Assembly: GCF_026914185.1 (NCBI RefSeq)
Contig: NC_070560.1
Location: forward strand, 284,001-348,000
Direction of reading: 5' to 3'
DNA: 64,000 nucleotides
Source: Puccinia triticina
Lineage: Eukaryota > Basidiomycota > Pucciniomycetes > Pucciniales > Pucciniaceae
Position numbers and translations under genes: made by a program. Of this stretch, positions 9,792 through 21,955 are shown piece by piece. Positions within the stretch are counted from its first letter, which is position 1. The number at the start of each line of letters is the position of its first letter. The notes under the pieces were generated by a model that worked only from the letters and a program-made list of their open reading frames with translations, was not told the origin of the DNA and did not search any database.

Positions 9792-11076
9792 CCGAACTGA
9801 GCTAATTCCCTCCTGGGAGCTTCACGCCCGTCTCCAAAGGAGGGAATTTTTCAGATTTTGAAGAGAAAATTGGAATTCTGCAATAAACTTTTCTCAACAA
9901 TAGCTATTGTGGCACCATAAAGACCATGATGAAGGTTTACACTTGGCCTACAACCTCACAAAATTTTGGGGCTGTACCACCCCTCCTTCAACAAAAAATC
10001 AGAATCAGAAGTTGACCTGTGAGACACTCTGCCAGGTACCCTGAAACAGTGAAGTACATACAGTTCCTTTGAGGCAAAAAAAGTGACACATCTGTCTGTT
10101 TTTTTTTCCATAGCTCTGACAGGTGTATGCACAGAGGATGAAAAGCAAAATCAATTTTCTTTTTGATAACACTGACATCAAATAGATTGCAATCTGTGAG
10201 ACAATTCTCCTAGGCACGTCTTACCAATTATGAGGCCTTCTTGCTAGCTGATTTCTCAAAAAATTGAGTTGAGGTGATATATAACAAAACAAATACTGAT
10301 ACAGCAGGCTTCTTGCCTGTTCATGTACAGTGGGTCATCTAATGTTTTTGGCACCACATTTTTGAATGCAGAAGCTCAGGCCACAGCCTTTAAGTCATGA
10401 GATTGGCTACAGGGGTGGAAAGTAATTTCCTAAGAATGATTATGAAATAAAAAAAAGTAAAAATAAAAAAATGAAAAATGTGGAAATTTTTCAATTTCTT
10501 GCAAATTTCTCAGAATGTTCATTACTGTTCAAACCAAGGGGGGGGAAATTAGAGAGCAAAGTATGGCATACAACAAGAATGATAAAAAATGAAAATTTTT
10601 GAAACCATTGCCAATTTTTTGTATTGGATAAAATAAATTGAGTCAAATTAGTGGTGATTTGGGCTACAGTCCCTGAGTTCAAATGAAATTGGTTGATAAC
10701 CCATCCACCCAAAAAATCATTGAAAATGGTTTCAAAAATTTTCATTTTTTATCATTCTTGTCGTATGCCATACTTTGCTCTCTAATTTCTCCCCCTTGGT
10801 TTGAACGGTAATGAACATTCTGAGAAATTTGCAAGAAATTGAAAAATTTCCACATTTTTCATTTTTTTATTTCATAATCATTCTTAGGAACTTATTTTCC
10901 ACCCCTGTAGCCAATCTCATGACTTAATGGCTGTGGCCTGAGCTTCTTCATTCAAAAATGTGGTGCCAAAAACATTAGATGACCCACTGTACATTGAGCA
11001 AACCTGTAATGTCAAAAAAAACTTTTTTTGTAAGTCCCTCCTTTGGAGGCGGCAGGAGGGAATTAGTTAAGTTCAG
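9792..11076. mobile_element. DNA transposon with CTGAACTTAACTAATTCC-type ends; duplication CCCCCTC
   Basis: The left end is CCGAACTGAGCTAATTCCCT. The right end, read inward, is CTGAACTTAACTAATTCCCT. Both continue into CTCCAAAGGAGGG inside. CCCCCTC flanks both sides (9785-9791 and 11077-11083); an extra G makes 7 or 8 bp equally possible. The interior is non-coding and holds a nested Tc1-like foldback element. A tiny relative with the same ends lies at 49854-49944. Confidence 0.65.
10328..10989. mobile_element. Tc1/mariner-type foldback MITE, TA target
   Basis: Two arms of about 280 bp (10328-10610 and 10710-10989) are roughly 95% reverse-complementary around a spacer of about 100 bp. Both ends read CAGTGGGTCATCTAATG inward and are bordered by TA (10326-10327 and 10990-10991). 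The CAGTG start and TA target are typical of Tc1/mariner derivatives. No transposase frame is present. It is nested in the 9792-11076 element, so it inserted later. Confidence 0.85.
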
Positions 11077-11083
11077 CCCCCTC

Positions 11084-12358
11084 TGACCAAACACCCTTGC
11101 CTCTGCGCAGGTGGAACTTGCACAGACCAACTGGCAAGTTTCAATGCCAATTCCTGCCGCACCCGCTCCAGATGCTTCTCCCTGGGGCCCTCCTTGCGGC
11201 GGCATTGATCAAACTCCAGATGGACTGGGTCACACATCCAGACAGAGGGGATCATGGACAGATATTTCTTGGATATGGAGGAGTATGAAGTGATTAGACA
11301 AATCAGAATCAAAGTGTCCTTGTATTTTCTTGATCATTTTTTCTATATATTAAGCAGTCTCACAGAATCATCAGGGCTTGAATTATTCAGATTAATTAAA
11401 TACTTGTGCAATCCAATTGTTTTGCATGAAATTGATTTGAATGAGAAATTTGGATTTGTTGCATGCATGTGATGCAACAGAGTCTATGTTCCTTAGCAGG
11501 GAATGGGAGATACTTCACAACAGTCTACTTAGCCAGATTTAAAATCATTTTTGCCTGTCTAATATGGCTAGCCTGTCAAGGGGGGGGTGATTGAAAGTGG
11601 CGGCATGGCCATTGAATTTGCAGCGGCGAAGCTGCCTTGACCTCTAGTAACCATAAAATCATAAATTTTGAAGCTCAAAAAAATTAACACTCAAACACTC
11701 AAAACAGAGAAATATTTCTGAAATGGTACTTAAAAACCTATCACTGGGTGACTTCCCCTCAAGATCTGCAGGTCTCCCAGAAGTGATCTAGAGCCCAAAA
11801 AGCTATATTTCCCTGAGAAAATCTAAACTTTCCAGGCCTAAACCAACATCTGTGGGGGTCCCAGATTGAACAGGAAGTCCTCGACTTAAAATTGTTATGC
11901 TTTATGATTTTATGATTTGAAAAATTTAACTTGGAACAGCCCTACTGTTTCAAAAATTCATCAATTTCAAAAGTGTGGTAAGAGAAGCTATCAAAAACTT
12001 GAATTTCACCTAGAGAAAAATACCCCCCCACTACAAGAAAAATTCAAGCAAGTGCCACCAGTTGACATGTGAGAGCTCTAGGGAATCTGGTACGTGATGG
12101 AACTTCTGTTGTAACCTAACCAGTTAGGTTACAATCAGTGACACTTGCCTACCCCAAAGACCATACTCAGGCACCCAGAGAATAAGCTGCAGAGCTTATT
12201 CTCTGCCAATTCATCTACATTCATTGCTTTTTTCTCATCAAATTCAGCCTTTGTCATAGTTTGCCTTTGACAAAGTTTCAATACACAGTGATTGTGCCAA
12301 AAAACCCAATGTCTGCTTGAGTGGAGCTAGAATGGAAGTTACACAGGAGAATGCCTCA
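11084..12358. other. Intergenic, with a degenerate GACTTCC-ended inverted repeat
   Basis: No gene is supported. At 11750-11879 an imperfect inverted repeat begins GACTTCCCCTCAAGATCTG, and its other end reads inward GACTTCCTGTTCAATCTG. Similar ends recur at 27465-27633 and 49544-49676. The rest is AT-rich single-copy-looking sequence. Confidence 0.5.
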
Positions 12359-12616
12359 TGTCAACCAACACTGGGTAGTTACGATAATGGTAACGGCATC
12401 GTAACGGTACCGTATTGGTTTTTGGTGCGTTACCGTTGCCGTTACTGGTAACGGCTTTGCGCTACCACTAATTTAATATTTTTACGTTATTTTTTTGGGC
12501 GCGATACAATATTTTTTTGCGTCAGAGGTTAGAATTTTATTCGATACGATATCGGGAGATGTGTTTATGAATTGTTACTGGTAACGAAATCTATGTACAA
12601 AAGAAGGATTTGGCAT

Positions 12617-15605
12617 TCAAGCGCCCACATTCTTCTTGGGTGCAGGAACCAGAGCTGCCAATGCTCTTCCCGCCTCCTCAAAGTCACCGGTGAGAGGGAC
12701 TTGCTCCCTCAACCACATCAAGCTGCTGACGCAGCGAGACATGGTTGAAGGGAGTAGGCCAGCTCGCCTACTGCTGCAAACATCAGAAGCAGCCGAAAAT
12801 AATCGCTCGACTGCGCATGAACTCCCCAAGCAACCGTGGTATGCGCGGGCCATGCGAGAGAGTGCCGGATAGGTGGTGCAGTTGGCCTTCCACCACCTCA
12901 ACGGAGTGGATTTGTCGTGTATTTCCTTGCTGGTGAAGGTCAGATCCGCTTTGAGGAATGTCTCAACCTCGTTTTCGTGCGGAGTTGCTGGCTTCTGAGC
13001 CATAGAAGATGCCAGGCAAGCCATGAGTGAGGACGGCTCTGTCTCCGAGTCCAGTGGTTCTTCAATGAGGGTGACCTCTGTTTCGGGGGCGTCCAATGTT
13101 GAGACAGAGACACCTGGTTTTTCCTTGTACTCCTTGAATCTGTGATTGAGGAGTTCAACGCACTCCTTGACCTCGGCACTGTCTGGTCCAAACACAAGTT
13201 TGAAGATATGTATCCGGTAGCACGGATGCAGAATAGTCGCCAGTTGGAGTGTCTCACACGCCATGGCTTCGGCCAAGTACTTCTCCACACGCACCAGCAT
13301 TGAACAGTACATTGGATACAGCATGTCGGACTCTTTTGACCGGTCCACTTTTCCAGAGAGCTGCTCCTTAAGCTCTAGATATTTCGGTATCACATGCGCG
13401 CCGGTCCCCTGATTTCCTTCCATGAAGGTTAGTTTGACAAAGACCTGTTGATGTTTTTTGTGTCAGTATAATAGCAGAGCAATTATGTTTAGCGTGAAAC
13501 CCACATACCTCAAGCTCGCGATTCAAGTCGTCAATCTTTTTCCAATCTCGAGGAGAAAATAATACATCATTGAATATTCCAGCTTTGTTCTGCTGTTGAT
13601 CTTCCTTAAGAAGTTGGTCAATTACTTCTCTGGCATCAATGGCTTTGCGGTGGCTTTCGTATTTTATGTTCCATCGGATGCCATAACCGGGAATCAATGG
13701 CGCTACCTTTACGCCTAATTTTGCTGCCATACAATCAAAACTGCCTCGCTGAGCGGCAGATCGGGTGATCTGTTTGATCACCGTATCAAGCTTGTTGATG
13801 AGTACTTGAATCTTGCTAGTCTTATTGTGCTTTGCCGTAGCTGCTGCAGCGGCAGGTTGATTGCCATTGAGAGCATCGTGAGAGTTGCCGGTATCCGTAT
13901 CAGAGAGTTCATCATCGGCATTTCCGTAGTCGCTTTCAGAAGCACAATCATCTATGAGGGAAGGTGCGAGGGCCGGTGATTCTGAAGGAGCCGCTAATCC
14001 AGCCGCGCCATTGAGATCTTCCTCAGCCTCCTCGGAGATTCTCCCCAGAATGGGGAAGAATCCTAAGACAGACTCCTTCGTTTTTTCCGGAGGAAGAGTT
14101 TTCAGTGATAACGCATTGAGGCCGGCATTAACTATTAAGGCCAGCTTGTGACAGAAGCACCGGATGTGCATAGTCATTGGATCCCATGAGTCTGTGTTTG
14201 GCTGCTCATTGTCATATAACAAGCTATACATTTTGTTGGCCATGGTGTTGTTGTTGGAGCCAGAGTCGGTAGTCTGCGCCAACATCTTTTGAAATAACTT
14301 CTTCTTGTTGAGGAGGCTTGCGATGGGCCGCGCAAGCAAATGACCATAATGTTTCCATGGAATCATTTTAAGAGTCAAATGTCGGACTGTATACTCCCAG
14401 TCTGAATTGACGTAAGCCACTGAGGCACCAATGAAGGCAAACCGGTTCCCCTTTGTTGTCCATACATCATGGATCAGGGTGAACTTGGTGTCGAGGTTCT
14501 TCATCAAAAAACAACAGTGACAGTTATACACTCATATTCACAAGAAGGAAGTGTAGAAAATTTACATTCAACTCGTCAAAAACTGTCTTCTTGAGCATTG
14601 AGTACAACTTTTTGGACTCATCAGCCGACCACCTTCGACCGTATAGAAGAGCCTTTGGATTTGTGTACTGAGAGGCCGCACGAAGTGTTGGGTCTTCAAT
14701 CCGAGACCATGGCAGCGCCTGTCGGATCTGCCAGATCATTATCAATTGGTTTAGAACCCGATTGACAAAGATCTGCTTGTTCTGAAGAAAACCGCTGATG
14801 GCGGGCTGCTTAGGATCACCCCCGCCATTGGCTTGGGCAAGATTGCGCTCAGCCACTGAGAGAGGTAATTTTGCACCTCTCTTCTTTGCTTCATCTCGCC
14901 TTGCGCAGCCGTGGCTCTTCTTTTCGGACTGATTGGAACCATCACAATGTACCTTCAAGTTCCCTCTAGAAGTCGCATGCGCCCGATAAATTTCTCCGCA
15001 CCATTTACATTTATAATTTATCGGAGTGTTTATCTTGTTGTTTTTCTTCCGAAACGGCTCTTCAAAGTAATCCAAGATATCGTCATACTCTTTTTCTAAT
15101 TTTTTTTTAGCTTCCCTCGGACCAATCTCAATCGACGCATCTGTATCCTGACTGAAGTCATGGGCTTCGCCGTTTGAGTTCAACTAACAAACACGCAAGA
15201 AACATTGTCAACATCATTTTTAATGTATGATCACCCTTCTACACGCACCTTGTCCTGCCCCGCTGAAATCTTTTTGGTTGTCTTCTTTGGCTTTGTTTTT
15301 TTTTTGACAATAATAGCAGGGGAGGCTTCCGTCGCAGACGACTCCTCTTCAATTACCCTTTTTTTCTTCGGCCTAACCCTGGGGCCCGGGGCTGTTGAAG
15401 CGCCAGATTCCGAAGAAGGGGCCGCCACCTTTCTAGCTGGTTTGGTCAGTTTGAGCCGGGAGTCGGAGCCAGTTGGGACCATGCCTGGTTTGACAGTCAC
15501 AGAAGAAGCTCGATTGGAGCGACGGAGTTGAGACTGGTCCGTCGCGTATCCGCTGGCATTCGCGTCTTCGGTACTATTAGTTTGATTGTTCGATTTTGGT
15601 GGCAT
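12617..15605 (-). CDS. hAT-A transposase (930 aa, four exons)
   Basis: Exons on the minus strand are 15605-15249, 15183-14566, 14498-13509 and 13444-12617. All junctions are phase 0 with GTGCGT, GTAAAT and GTATGT donors and AG acceptors. The summed length is 2793 nt with no internal stop. Residues 1-119 are basic and low-complexity. A BED-like zinc finger (YKCKWCGEIY with LKVHCDG) follows near residue 180. The catalytic-core landmarks are IHDVWTTKGNR near 336 (first Asp), TTDSGSNNN near 401 (second Asp) and SSCAVERLFSAAS near 872 (Glu and dimerisation region). hAT transposases excise and reinsert DNA by a hairpin mechanism (family knowledge). The intact frame plus intact ends suggests recent or current activity (inference). 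Confidence 0.88.
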
Positions 15606-15792
15606 TGTTGATGAGTTTGATTATAATGGGCAATGGCAAAAATGAAGTTCGAACAGAAAATACAAGGCTTCTTGAGAATCAAATGACTACAGACTGCTTT
15701 GAGAGATCCTGTCGGGTAATAGACTTTATCCTGGACAGTTATTCACAATGCATTCCATTAAACTGCAGGGGTGACACTGAAACTCAGGGGGG

Positions 15793-15888
15793 TACAGGGG
15801 TCAAACGCGTTACAGGGGTCAAACGCGTTACAGGGGTCAAACGCGTTACAGGGGTCAAACGCGTTACAGGGGTCAAACGCGTTACAGG
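15793..15888. repeat. 18-bp tandem repeat, five copies, near the hAT-A end
   Basis: Five nearly exact copies of TACAGGGGTCAAACGCGT lie between the transposase start codon and the element end. Subterminal short repeats in hAT elements commonly serve as transposase-binding sites, so that role is plausible but not shown. Confidence 0.85.
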
Positions 15889-16086
15889 GCGCTACCACGC
15901 GTTGCAGCGCGTTTCGTTACCGCATCCTCAGCCCAAAAAAAATTCCGCCCTCGTTACGCTACCCCCCGGCCACAGAAACAGCCGTTACTGCTAACGGTAA
16001 CGGTCCGTTTAGATAACGGGGATCGATTCGATACGAAATTGGGCTCAATATCGTATCGAATCGTATCGACCCAGTGTTGTGTCAAC

Positions 16087-16654
16087 TGCTGTCACTTGCC
16101 TGAATTTTTCTTTCAGTGCCCCCCCCCCCAAAAAAAAAAAAAAAAAAAAGCAAAACAATTATGTATGAAGTCCCAAAAAAGTTCAAATCTGGGAAGTCTC
16201 AAGAAGGCTCGTTTTGTATAAAAAAAAGTGCATAATCCCAGGAATTTGATATAAAATTCCCAGGGGGATAACTGAACACAATTTCACCTGGTGGGGGCTT
16301 GCTGGCTGGCAGCAAAGCAATTCCTCTTGCCGGGAGGAACTTGAATATATCGCCGAAATTTGGGGAGCAGAAAGTACCATTTGGATGTAAGATGTTTCAA
16401 CTTATCATAGCTCGACCCACAGCCCCTTGGGTCTGTACCCTTATATCTGATGTATTTTTAATCGAGTCCCTCAGATCTTGATGGGAAGTCACCCCTTCAG
16501 GATCAACTTCAACTGAAGAGGGCTGTTTTTGTGTTCACTGGAGAGCGCTCCGCGCGGGGTCCCCCGGACCCTCCGTTCGAGTGGCTTTGTTTGGGTAGCA
16601 CCGAAGTCGTGATGTTAATGTAGGACCAATCCCAACTCAATCAGAACAACCAAG
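16087..16654. other. Upstream region of the BSD gene
   Basis: Holds a C-run followed by an A-run (16121-16149) and short GGGAAGTC-bearing segments. It presumably includes the promoter and 5' UTR of the gene starting at 16655. No clear TATA box was identified. Confidence 0.4.
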
Positions 16655-18865
16655 ATGGACATCCCTTCTGTAGTAAGTCGCCCTTAACAAACAAAGCAGA
16701 GAGATCAATGTGACTGACTGTCCTGCTGGCTTGGTTTGATTTTGTATTTGTTTACTTAGTACGACCATCCACAAGCAGAAGCTACTGCCACTGCAACAGC
16801 AAGCTCAACGACTGCTCCAACGATAACCGAACCAAATACTAAGAGCCCAAACGAAGACAGTCATCCACTCTCAGATCAAACCACGCCGAGCTCAATCGAA
16901 TCGTCAGCTCAAACCATCACAAACTTACCAGCTACTTCCGAAGCAACAGGCTCGAATCTCATATCACTTGACCAGGAAATCATCGATCTCAAAAAGACCC
17001 TCGGTGGCGTCAGTGCTAGCTTAGGCGGTTGGTGGGGAAAAGTCCAAAAGCAGGCAAGATTCTCATTTCCCGCCATCTCCTAACCGTCCATCAAACCCAA
17101 AGGTGAACTGGATTTGAACCAAGGCGCTAATCAAACAAATATTATTTACCCGTACGACACATAGTCCGCTGAAGCACTCGCAGCGACAAACATTACCGCC
17201 CAGATTAATACTGCTCGCAAGGACCTCGCTTCGTTGAACCTAATCGAAAAGGCAAAGAAAGAGGTCGAACGACTAGGCGATCAAGCCAAAGAAGGCTATG
17301 CGGTCATCTCATCTGAAATCGAGAAAGGGCCCGATCTTGAATCGACCGAAGGCAGGATCGTGAATGTTGACGGTGTAGAACTTCCAGCGCCATCTCGAGA
17401 TATCTCATCATCATCGTCCTCGATTACTATCACCAAAGATAATAAAGAAGGACCTACCAGTCCAAAGGGAAAGGAACGAGCCCCAGATCAGAATCAAGCT
17501 ACTAACGAAGGAAACGCATCACCCAACTCTATCTTGGCTTTCGATGCGAGTAGTATCGGCTCATTCTTCAGCAAGCTGACTCAAGATAGCGAATCATTAA
17601 CGGCCACCCTACAATCCAAGATCTCTCATCTACCCCATCCACCTCACGTACCGGCTCGACTGACAAGTTCTGGCAAATTTGATCTTTCAGAAGTTCAGAA
17701 ACTAGCGGAGGGCTACTTAGCCAAGGGCGAAGTCTACTTACAAGATGTCGGTAAAGAATTAAAGGAGTTCGTCCAGGATGCTGTCAAAGTCATTCCACCA
17801 TCAGAATCAGACCAGGCCGATCAGCCGGAGGAAGGTCCAAGCGCTAGTACACCATCTGGCACTGTTAGTGTAACGGAGAAACGGAGGATGCTAGACGTCA
17901 AACGAGAGGCGATGCTCTCTAAATTACGTCGGGACGAATCCCAACTGCTAGCTGATCCACGCGAAGAGGATGAGAATCTCCAAAATGCGTTCGATGAGTT
18001 CATGACGGGTGTACAGCAAGCCGGTGGGCTCGAAGGCGAGGCTTGGAAGAAAAAAATCCTGGCAGAACTAGAATCAGAAGACTCTGATCAAGTAGCACTG
18101 AAAGCTTTACTTGAAAAGCTCGGTCAGTTTTATCTGGAACAACTTGTTTCATTCTTGTGGCTCTACTGTTTTTTACACAACTGAATGGCTTTTTTACTTT
18201 AGTTCCGAACTGTATAACCGATGAAACTTTCTGGACTCGCTATTTCTTCCGCATTCACCGAATCGATCAAGAGGAAGCAGCCAGAAGAGTCGTCCTGAGT
18301 AAGTCATCCAATGATTCTATTGCCAATCATGCGAAGGTTGACGGCTTTGTCATCAAACTGCATCACAGGTGCTGCGCAAGAAGATAATGAAGGTGATTTC
18401 TCGTGGGACATGGAAGATGAGAGTGAGCCTCCTTCGCCGGTAGTGATCGTCAAATCACACCAAGAAGTTAGTGGGAAGGTAGTAGAGGAGAGAAGAGGGC
18501 AAAGAGATGAGCAAGCGGAGACACCGAAATTATCGAAACTCTCGAACCCGAAGTTGGGTGCACCGGCGACGACCGACAAATATGAACAGTTGCCGACTGA
18601 GGATGACTGGGGCAATTCGCCAATTGATGCTACAGCGGCCTCGGTCGAGCCGGTGGCCAAACCGGCCGCGTCCAGTAGCACCACCAAATCCAGATCGACT
18701 TCGAACAACGAGGCTCGACGGAACTCGGCCTCTGAACCGGACACCAACGACAGCTTCGACGTTGTCAGTGCCCAGCAATCCTCGGACGAGAAGCCGAAGA
18801 AGTCTGCCACCGTCTCGGCCGATAATAACAAACACGACGACGACGACGATTCCGATTGGGAATAA
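16655..18865 (+). CDS. BSD-domain protein, Dos2-like (620 aa, five exons)
   Basis: Exons are 16655-16672, 16760-17053, 17165-18122, 18203-18298 and 18369-18865, total 1863 nt. The first coding exon is only 18 nt. The second intron uses a GC donor (CAG then GCAAGA at 17054) and a normal AG acceptor; the other introns are GT-AG. The protein has an acidic S/T/E-rich N-terminus and GGWWGKVQKQ near residues 95-105. The BSD domain covers about residues 375-455 and includes the FWTRYFFRIHRID signature and following alanines. A low-complexity tail ends in DDDDDSDWE. BSD proteins of this layout include yeast Dos2. The molecular role is not well defined, so no specific function is claimed. The neighbours on both sides are transposons, so this is an isolated host gene. 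Confidence 0.88.
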
Positions 18866-19545
18866 GCTCCGTCATCTCCCTTACCTTCCCTTAACTACTT
18901 TGTTTTGTTGTATTTTATAATTTACCTGTTTCATAACTGTGTGCGGGGGGAGGTTCAACTGATCATCAAAAGAGTAACCTTTTTTTGGAAAGCCTCCCTT
19001 TTTTCTTCCTTCCTCTTTCTCTAAAAACGAACATCAAAACACCAATCAATTTTATTAAGTTTCAGATTGACAAAATCATTCTACATTCTATTCCAAACAT
19101 ACATGAGCTATTGTGTTTGTTTTTAAATCAACCTGGCTCAATCTTGCTTTAAGTAGTAATTCACTTGTATAGTAGTTGAAAGGCTTTGTGTCATGTTGTG
19201 ATTGAACTTAAGTCATCTGTGTATTTTTATGCTGCTATGCTTGAGGCTATTCTTGTTACTTCTATCTATCCAAGTGGGTAGGGTGGGTAGGTGGGTTTAG
19301 GACTTGTTTGGACACCCTGTTATACATCAGGGGGTTTCAAAATTGAAAATCAGGTCGCACAGGTCCAATAAATCAGGAAAAAAGTTGGACCTGGAACCTC
19401 TCCTGCGGAGCTGATTTCCTTCTTTGAAAAAGGCTCCAGGAGATCAGGTCCAGGAGCAGGAAACCGGGCAGAAATCAACATCCTGTGAGCATTTTAACTC
19501 TTCCCTGATTACATCTGGAACACCCGCCCTTATGTCCCAAAACCC
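18866..19545. other. 3' flank of the BSD gene, otherwise empty
   Basis: AT-rich sequence with T-rich tracts that probably contains the 3' UTR and poly(A) site. No gene or clear repeat was found. Confidence 0.45.
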
Positions 19546-20246
19546 GTGAAACGTGGCACACATAATAATGGTTGGCTGCATGGCATTAGTACATCCCAAG
19601 AATGGGGTGTGCTACGGTGCGCCCATTTTGGCCGGAGTCCTACTAAGGAACACCACCAAAGCCATAGCCATGGTGCCCAAAAGAGTCCAAAAATTCTACA
19701 GTGCACAGATGAAGTCCTGAAATCAATATGGTTAGCTGCATGGCATTAGTACACCCCAGGGATGGAGTGTGCTACTGTGTGCGCATTTTGGCTGGTGTCC
19801 TACTAAGGAACACCACTGAAACCATAGCCGCGGTGAACCAAAGGGTCCCAAAATGTTACAGTGCACAGATTAAGCTCTGGAAAAAATATGATGAGCTTCA
19901 TGGCATTATTACAACCCAAAAATGGGGTCTGCTACTGTGCGCCTATTTTTGCCGGTGTCCTACTAAGGAACACCACCAAAACCATAGCCACAGTGCCACA
20001 AAGAGTCCAAAAGATTTACTGTACACAGAAAAATCCCTGAAATCAATATTGTTAGCTGCATGGCATTAGTACACCTGAGGAATGGGGTGTGCTAAGGTTT
20101 TGGTGATGTTCCTTAGTAGGACACCAGCCAAAATGTGGGCACAGTAGCACACTCCATTCCTCAGGTGTACTAATGCCATGCAGCTAACCATATCAGGACT
20201 TTCTTTGTGCACTGTAAAATTTTGGGTCTCTTTGGGGCACTGTGGC

Positions 20247-20439
20247 TAGGGATGACAATCGGGCTGCCCGGCTTCACCCTGGCAAGGCTATTGAGACATA
20301 ATTTGAGCGGGCCCCTTGGCGAGGCCAATCCTCTGACCACCTGGGGCTTTACTTAACTGGTCTCTGTCCTGAAATCTTAATTGGCGCAAAAGTGGCCCGT
20401 AGGTGGCCCATGGTCAAACCCGCCCAATTAGCATCCCTA
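20247..20439. mobile_element. 193-bp Ac-type hAT MITE; 8-bp target duplication ACTGTGGC
   Basis: The left end is TAGGGATGACAATCGGGC. The right end, read inward, is TAGGGATGCTAATTGGGC. ACTGTGGC is duplicated exactly at 20239-20246 and 20440-20447. The TAGGGATG start is the classic Ac/hAT terminus. No coding capacity. It inserted into a copy of the 160-bp repeat. Confidence 0.88.
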
Positions 20440-20576
20440 ACTGTGGCTATGGTTTTGGTGGTGTTCCTTAGTAGGACACCAGCCAAACTGGGCTCACAGT
20501 AGCAGACCACATTCCTGGGGTGCAATAATTCCATGCAGATCATTGTAAGGACTCTGTCGAGTCCTTCACTGAACTT

Positions 20577-20874
20577 TGTCAAAGGGGGCACGGGGAGTGG
20601 CACAAGGGCCATGAAACGTTCTAGTTCCAACGTTGGTGGGATTTGTTGCATGTATCTAGACCGGAGAGAGGGAGAGCTCTCTCTGTAAGTACAACTAGGA
20701 AGGAGGAAAGAAAAGGGGAAAGTGTGACTGGCTTACCTAGACCGGAGAGAGGGAGAGCTCTCTGCCGGACTAGGAAGGAGGGGGAGGAGACAAGTCTAAG
20801 TACTTGTGGCAGGTCAGGGATGATGTAAGCAGGTGACAGGACTTGTGAAACCCCACAAGGGGTGGGGGTTTACA
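20577..20874. mobile_element. Short dispersed element ending GGGGTTTACA (solo LTR or TRIM-like)
   Basis: It begins TGTCAAAGGGGGCACG and ends GGGGGTTTACA. Inside are two direct copies of CTAGACCGGAGAGAGGGAGAGC about 85 bp apart. A second member with the same start, the same internal design and the same end lies at 53058-53330. Read on the minus strand it starts TG and ends CA like a small LTR. No target duplication was found, so the class is uncertain. Confidence 0.5.
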
Positions 20875-21070
20875 ATCATCATATTTTTTTCAGAGCTTAA
20901 TCTGTGCACTGTAAAATTTTGGGACCCTTTGGGGCACCGTGGCTATGGGTTTGGTGGTGTTCCTTAGTAGGACACCGGCCAAAATGCGCGCACAGTAGCA
21001 CACCCCATTCCTGAGGTGTGCTAATGCCATGCAGCTCACCACTTGCTATTGAGATGGTTTTCTGCCCACT

Positions 21071-21955
21071 GTAAAATTTTGGCGGGGCTTGGTGTGGCAG
21101 TGAGGAGTTATAATTTTTGTTTGCCATTTAATTTGCAAAAATTACATGTCCGTCTGCCTTTTGGTATTTTCAATTTTGACTTTCAACTACCAAAACGCGC
21201 CCGGGTCAATTTTTGGTCGGCGCGACCCGGGCGCAACTTCAAGGAGTAGTCCTCTTGACGTAAATGGTGTTTGGTAGTTGGAAATGAAATTTTTGGTAGT
21301 CAATTAATCAAGTCCCTAAATTTATAGCAATAGTGTGCCATCAGAACATGAGATATGAGGGGCTTACATTTTATTATCTGCCATATTCAAAACTTCTGTT
21401 TCCCACGCACCACATGCATAAAAATTTCAGATCACAGAGAAATATTCATAAAATGATACTTCTGAAATTTTTAGAAATATTGTGCCATCAGAACATGAGA
21501 TATGAGGGGTGTGCAGTGGGATTAGGAAAAATTACTGCTAAATATACCACTTTTTTGTTACAGACCCAAACAAATAGTGTGTAATCATAAAAGAAGATAA
21601 GGGGGGTGTGATTGGCTCAGTAGGAAATTACCGCTAACTGTATAACGTTTTTGTTACACAACCAAACAGTCTAAGAATTTCTGGCATATTCCTATCTTTC
21701 ATATGATCTGTGCTATGAAAATTATTGCAATAGCATGTCATCATAACATGAAATATGAGGGCTACACATTAGTCATCATGCATTACCAACTTCAAACCTC
21801 TTGTAGACCTGGTTCCACTGAACTTTATATATCAATTTTAGTAGCTCAAAAGAACCACCAAAATCTCTCCTTTCAAATGAAGCAATTTTTACATGGTTCT
21901 GCTGATGTGCACAGGGTTTACAGTGCTTTCTGACAAGCCTTCTGCTCCAACGGCT
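21071..21955. repeat. Degenerate repeat region with GTGCCATCAGAACATGAG copies
   Basis: Three spaced copies of a GTGCCATCAGAACATGAGATATGAGGG-type word occur (near 21335, 21481 and 21735). Left of them is an 11-bp inverted repeat, GCGCCCGGGTC at 21197-21207 with GACCCGGGCGC at 21224-21234, flanked by CAACTACCAAAA-like words on both sides. This is probably a decayed MITE. No gene. Confidence 0.5.

Larger units (their letters stand above)
12366..16079 (-). mobile_element. hAT-A, putatively autonomous; 7-bp target duplication TGTCAAC
   Basis: The left end is CAACACTGGGTAGTTACGAT. The right end, read inward, is CAACACTGGGTCGATACGAT. TGTCAAC flanks at 12359-12365 and 16080-16086. The 3714-bp element has subterminal regions packed with GTAACGG, CGTTACC and CGATACG words, and an 18-bp tandem repeat on the right side. 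It encodes one complete transposase on the minus strand. A 7-bp duplication is unusual for hAT elements, which normally make 8 bp, but it agrees with three relatives in this window. Confidence 0.85.
19546..21070. repeat. 160-bp repeat, tandem copies then inverted copies
   Basis: The unit contains TTAGCTGCATGGCATTAGTA, CCTACTAAGGAACACCACC, ACCATAGCC and ACAGTGCACAGA. Three full and one partial direct copies begin near 19568, 19729, 19888 and 20048. Inverted copies occupy about 20095-20246, 20440-20576 and 20875-21070. One inverted copy is interrupted by a hAT MITE (20247-20439) and another by a 298-bp palindrome-bearing insert (20577-20874). Open frames in the repeat are not credible genes. 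Confidence 0.85.

Noticed and set aside
12366..16079. 8-bp target duplication for hAT-A
   Set aside because: Extending the 7-bp TGTCAAC by one base on either side breaks the match (A or C against T or G), so 7 bp is what the sequence supports.
16121..16149. C-run followed by A-run as a possible retroposed poly(A) tail
   Set aside because: No gene-like sequence precedes it in the right orientation and no target duplication is seen.
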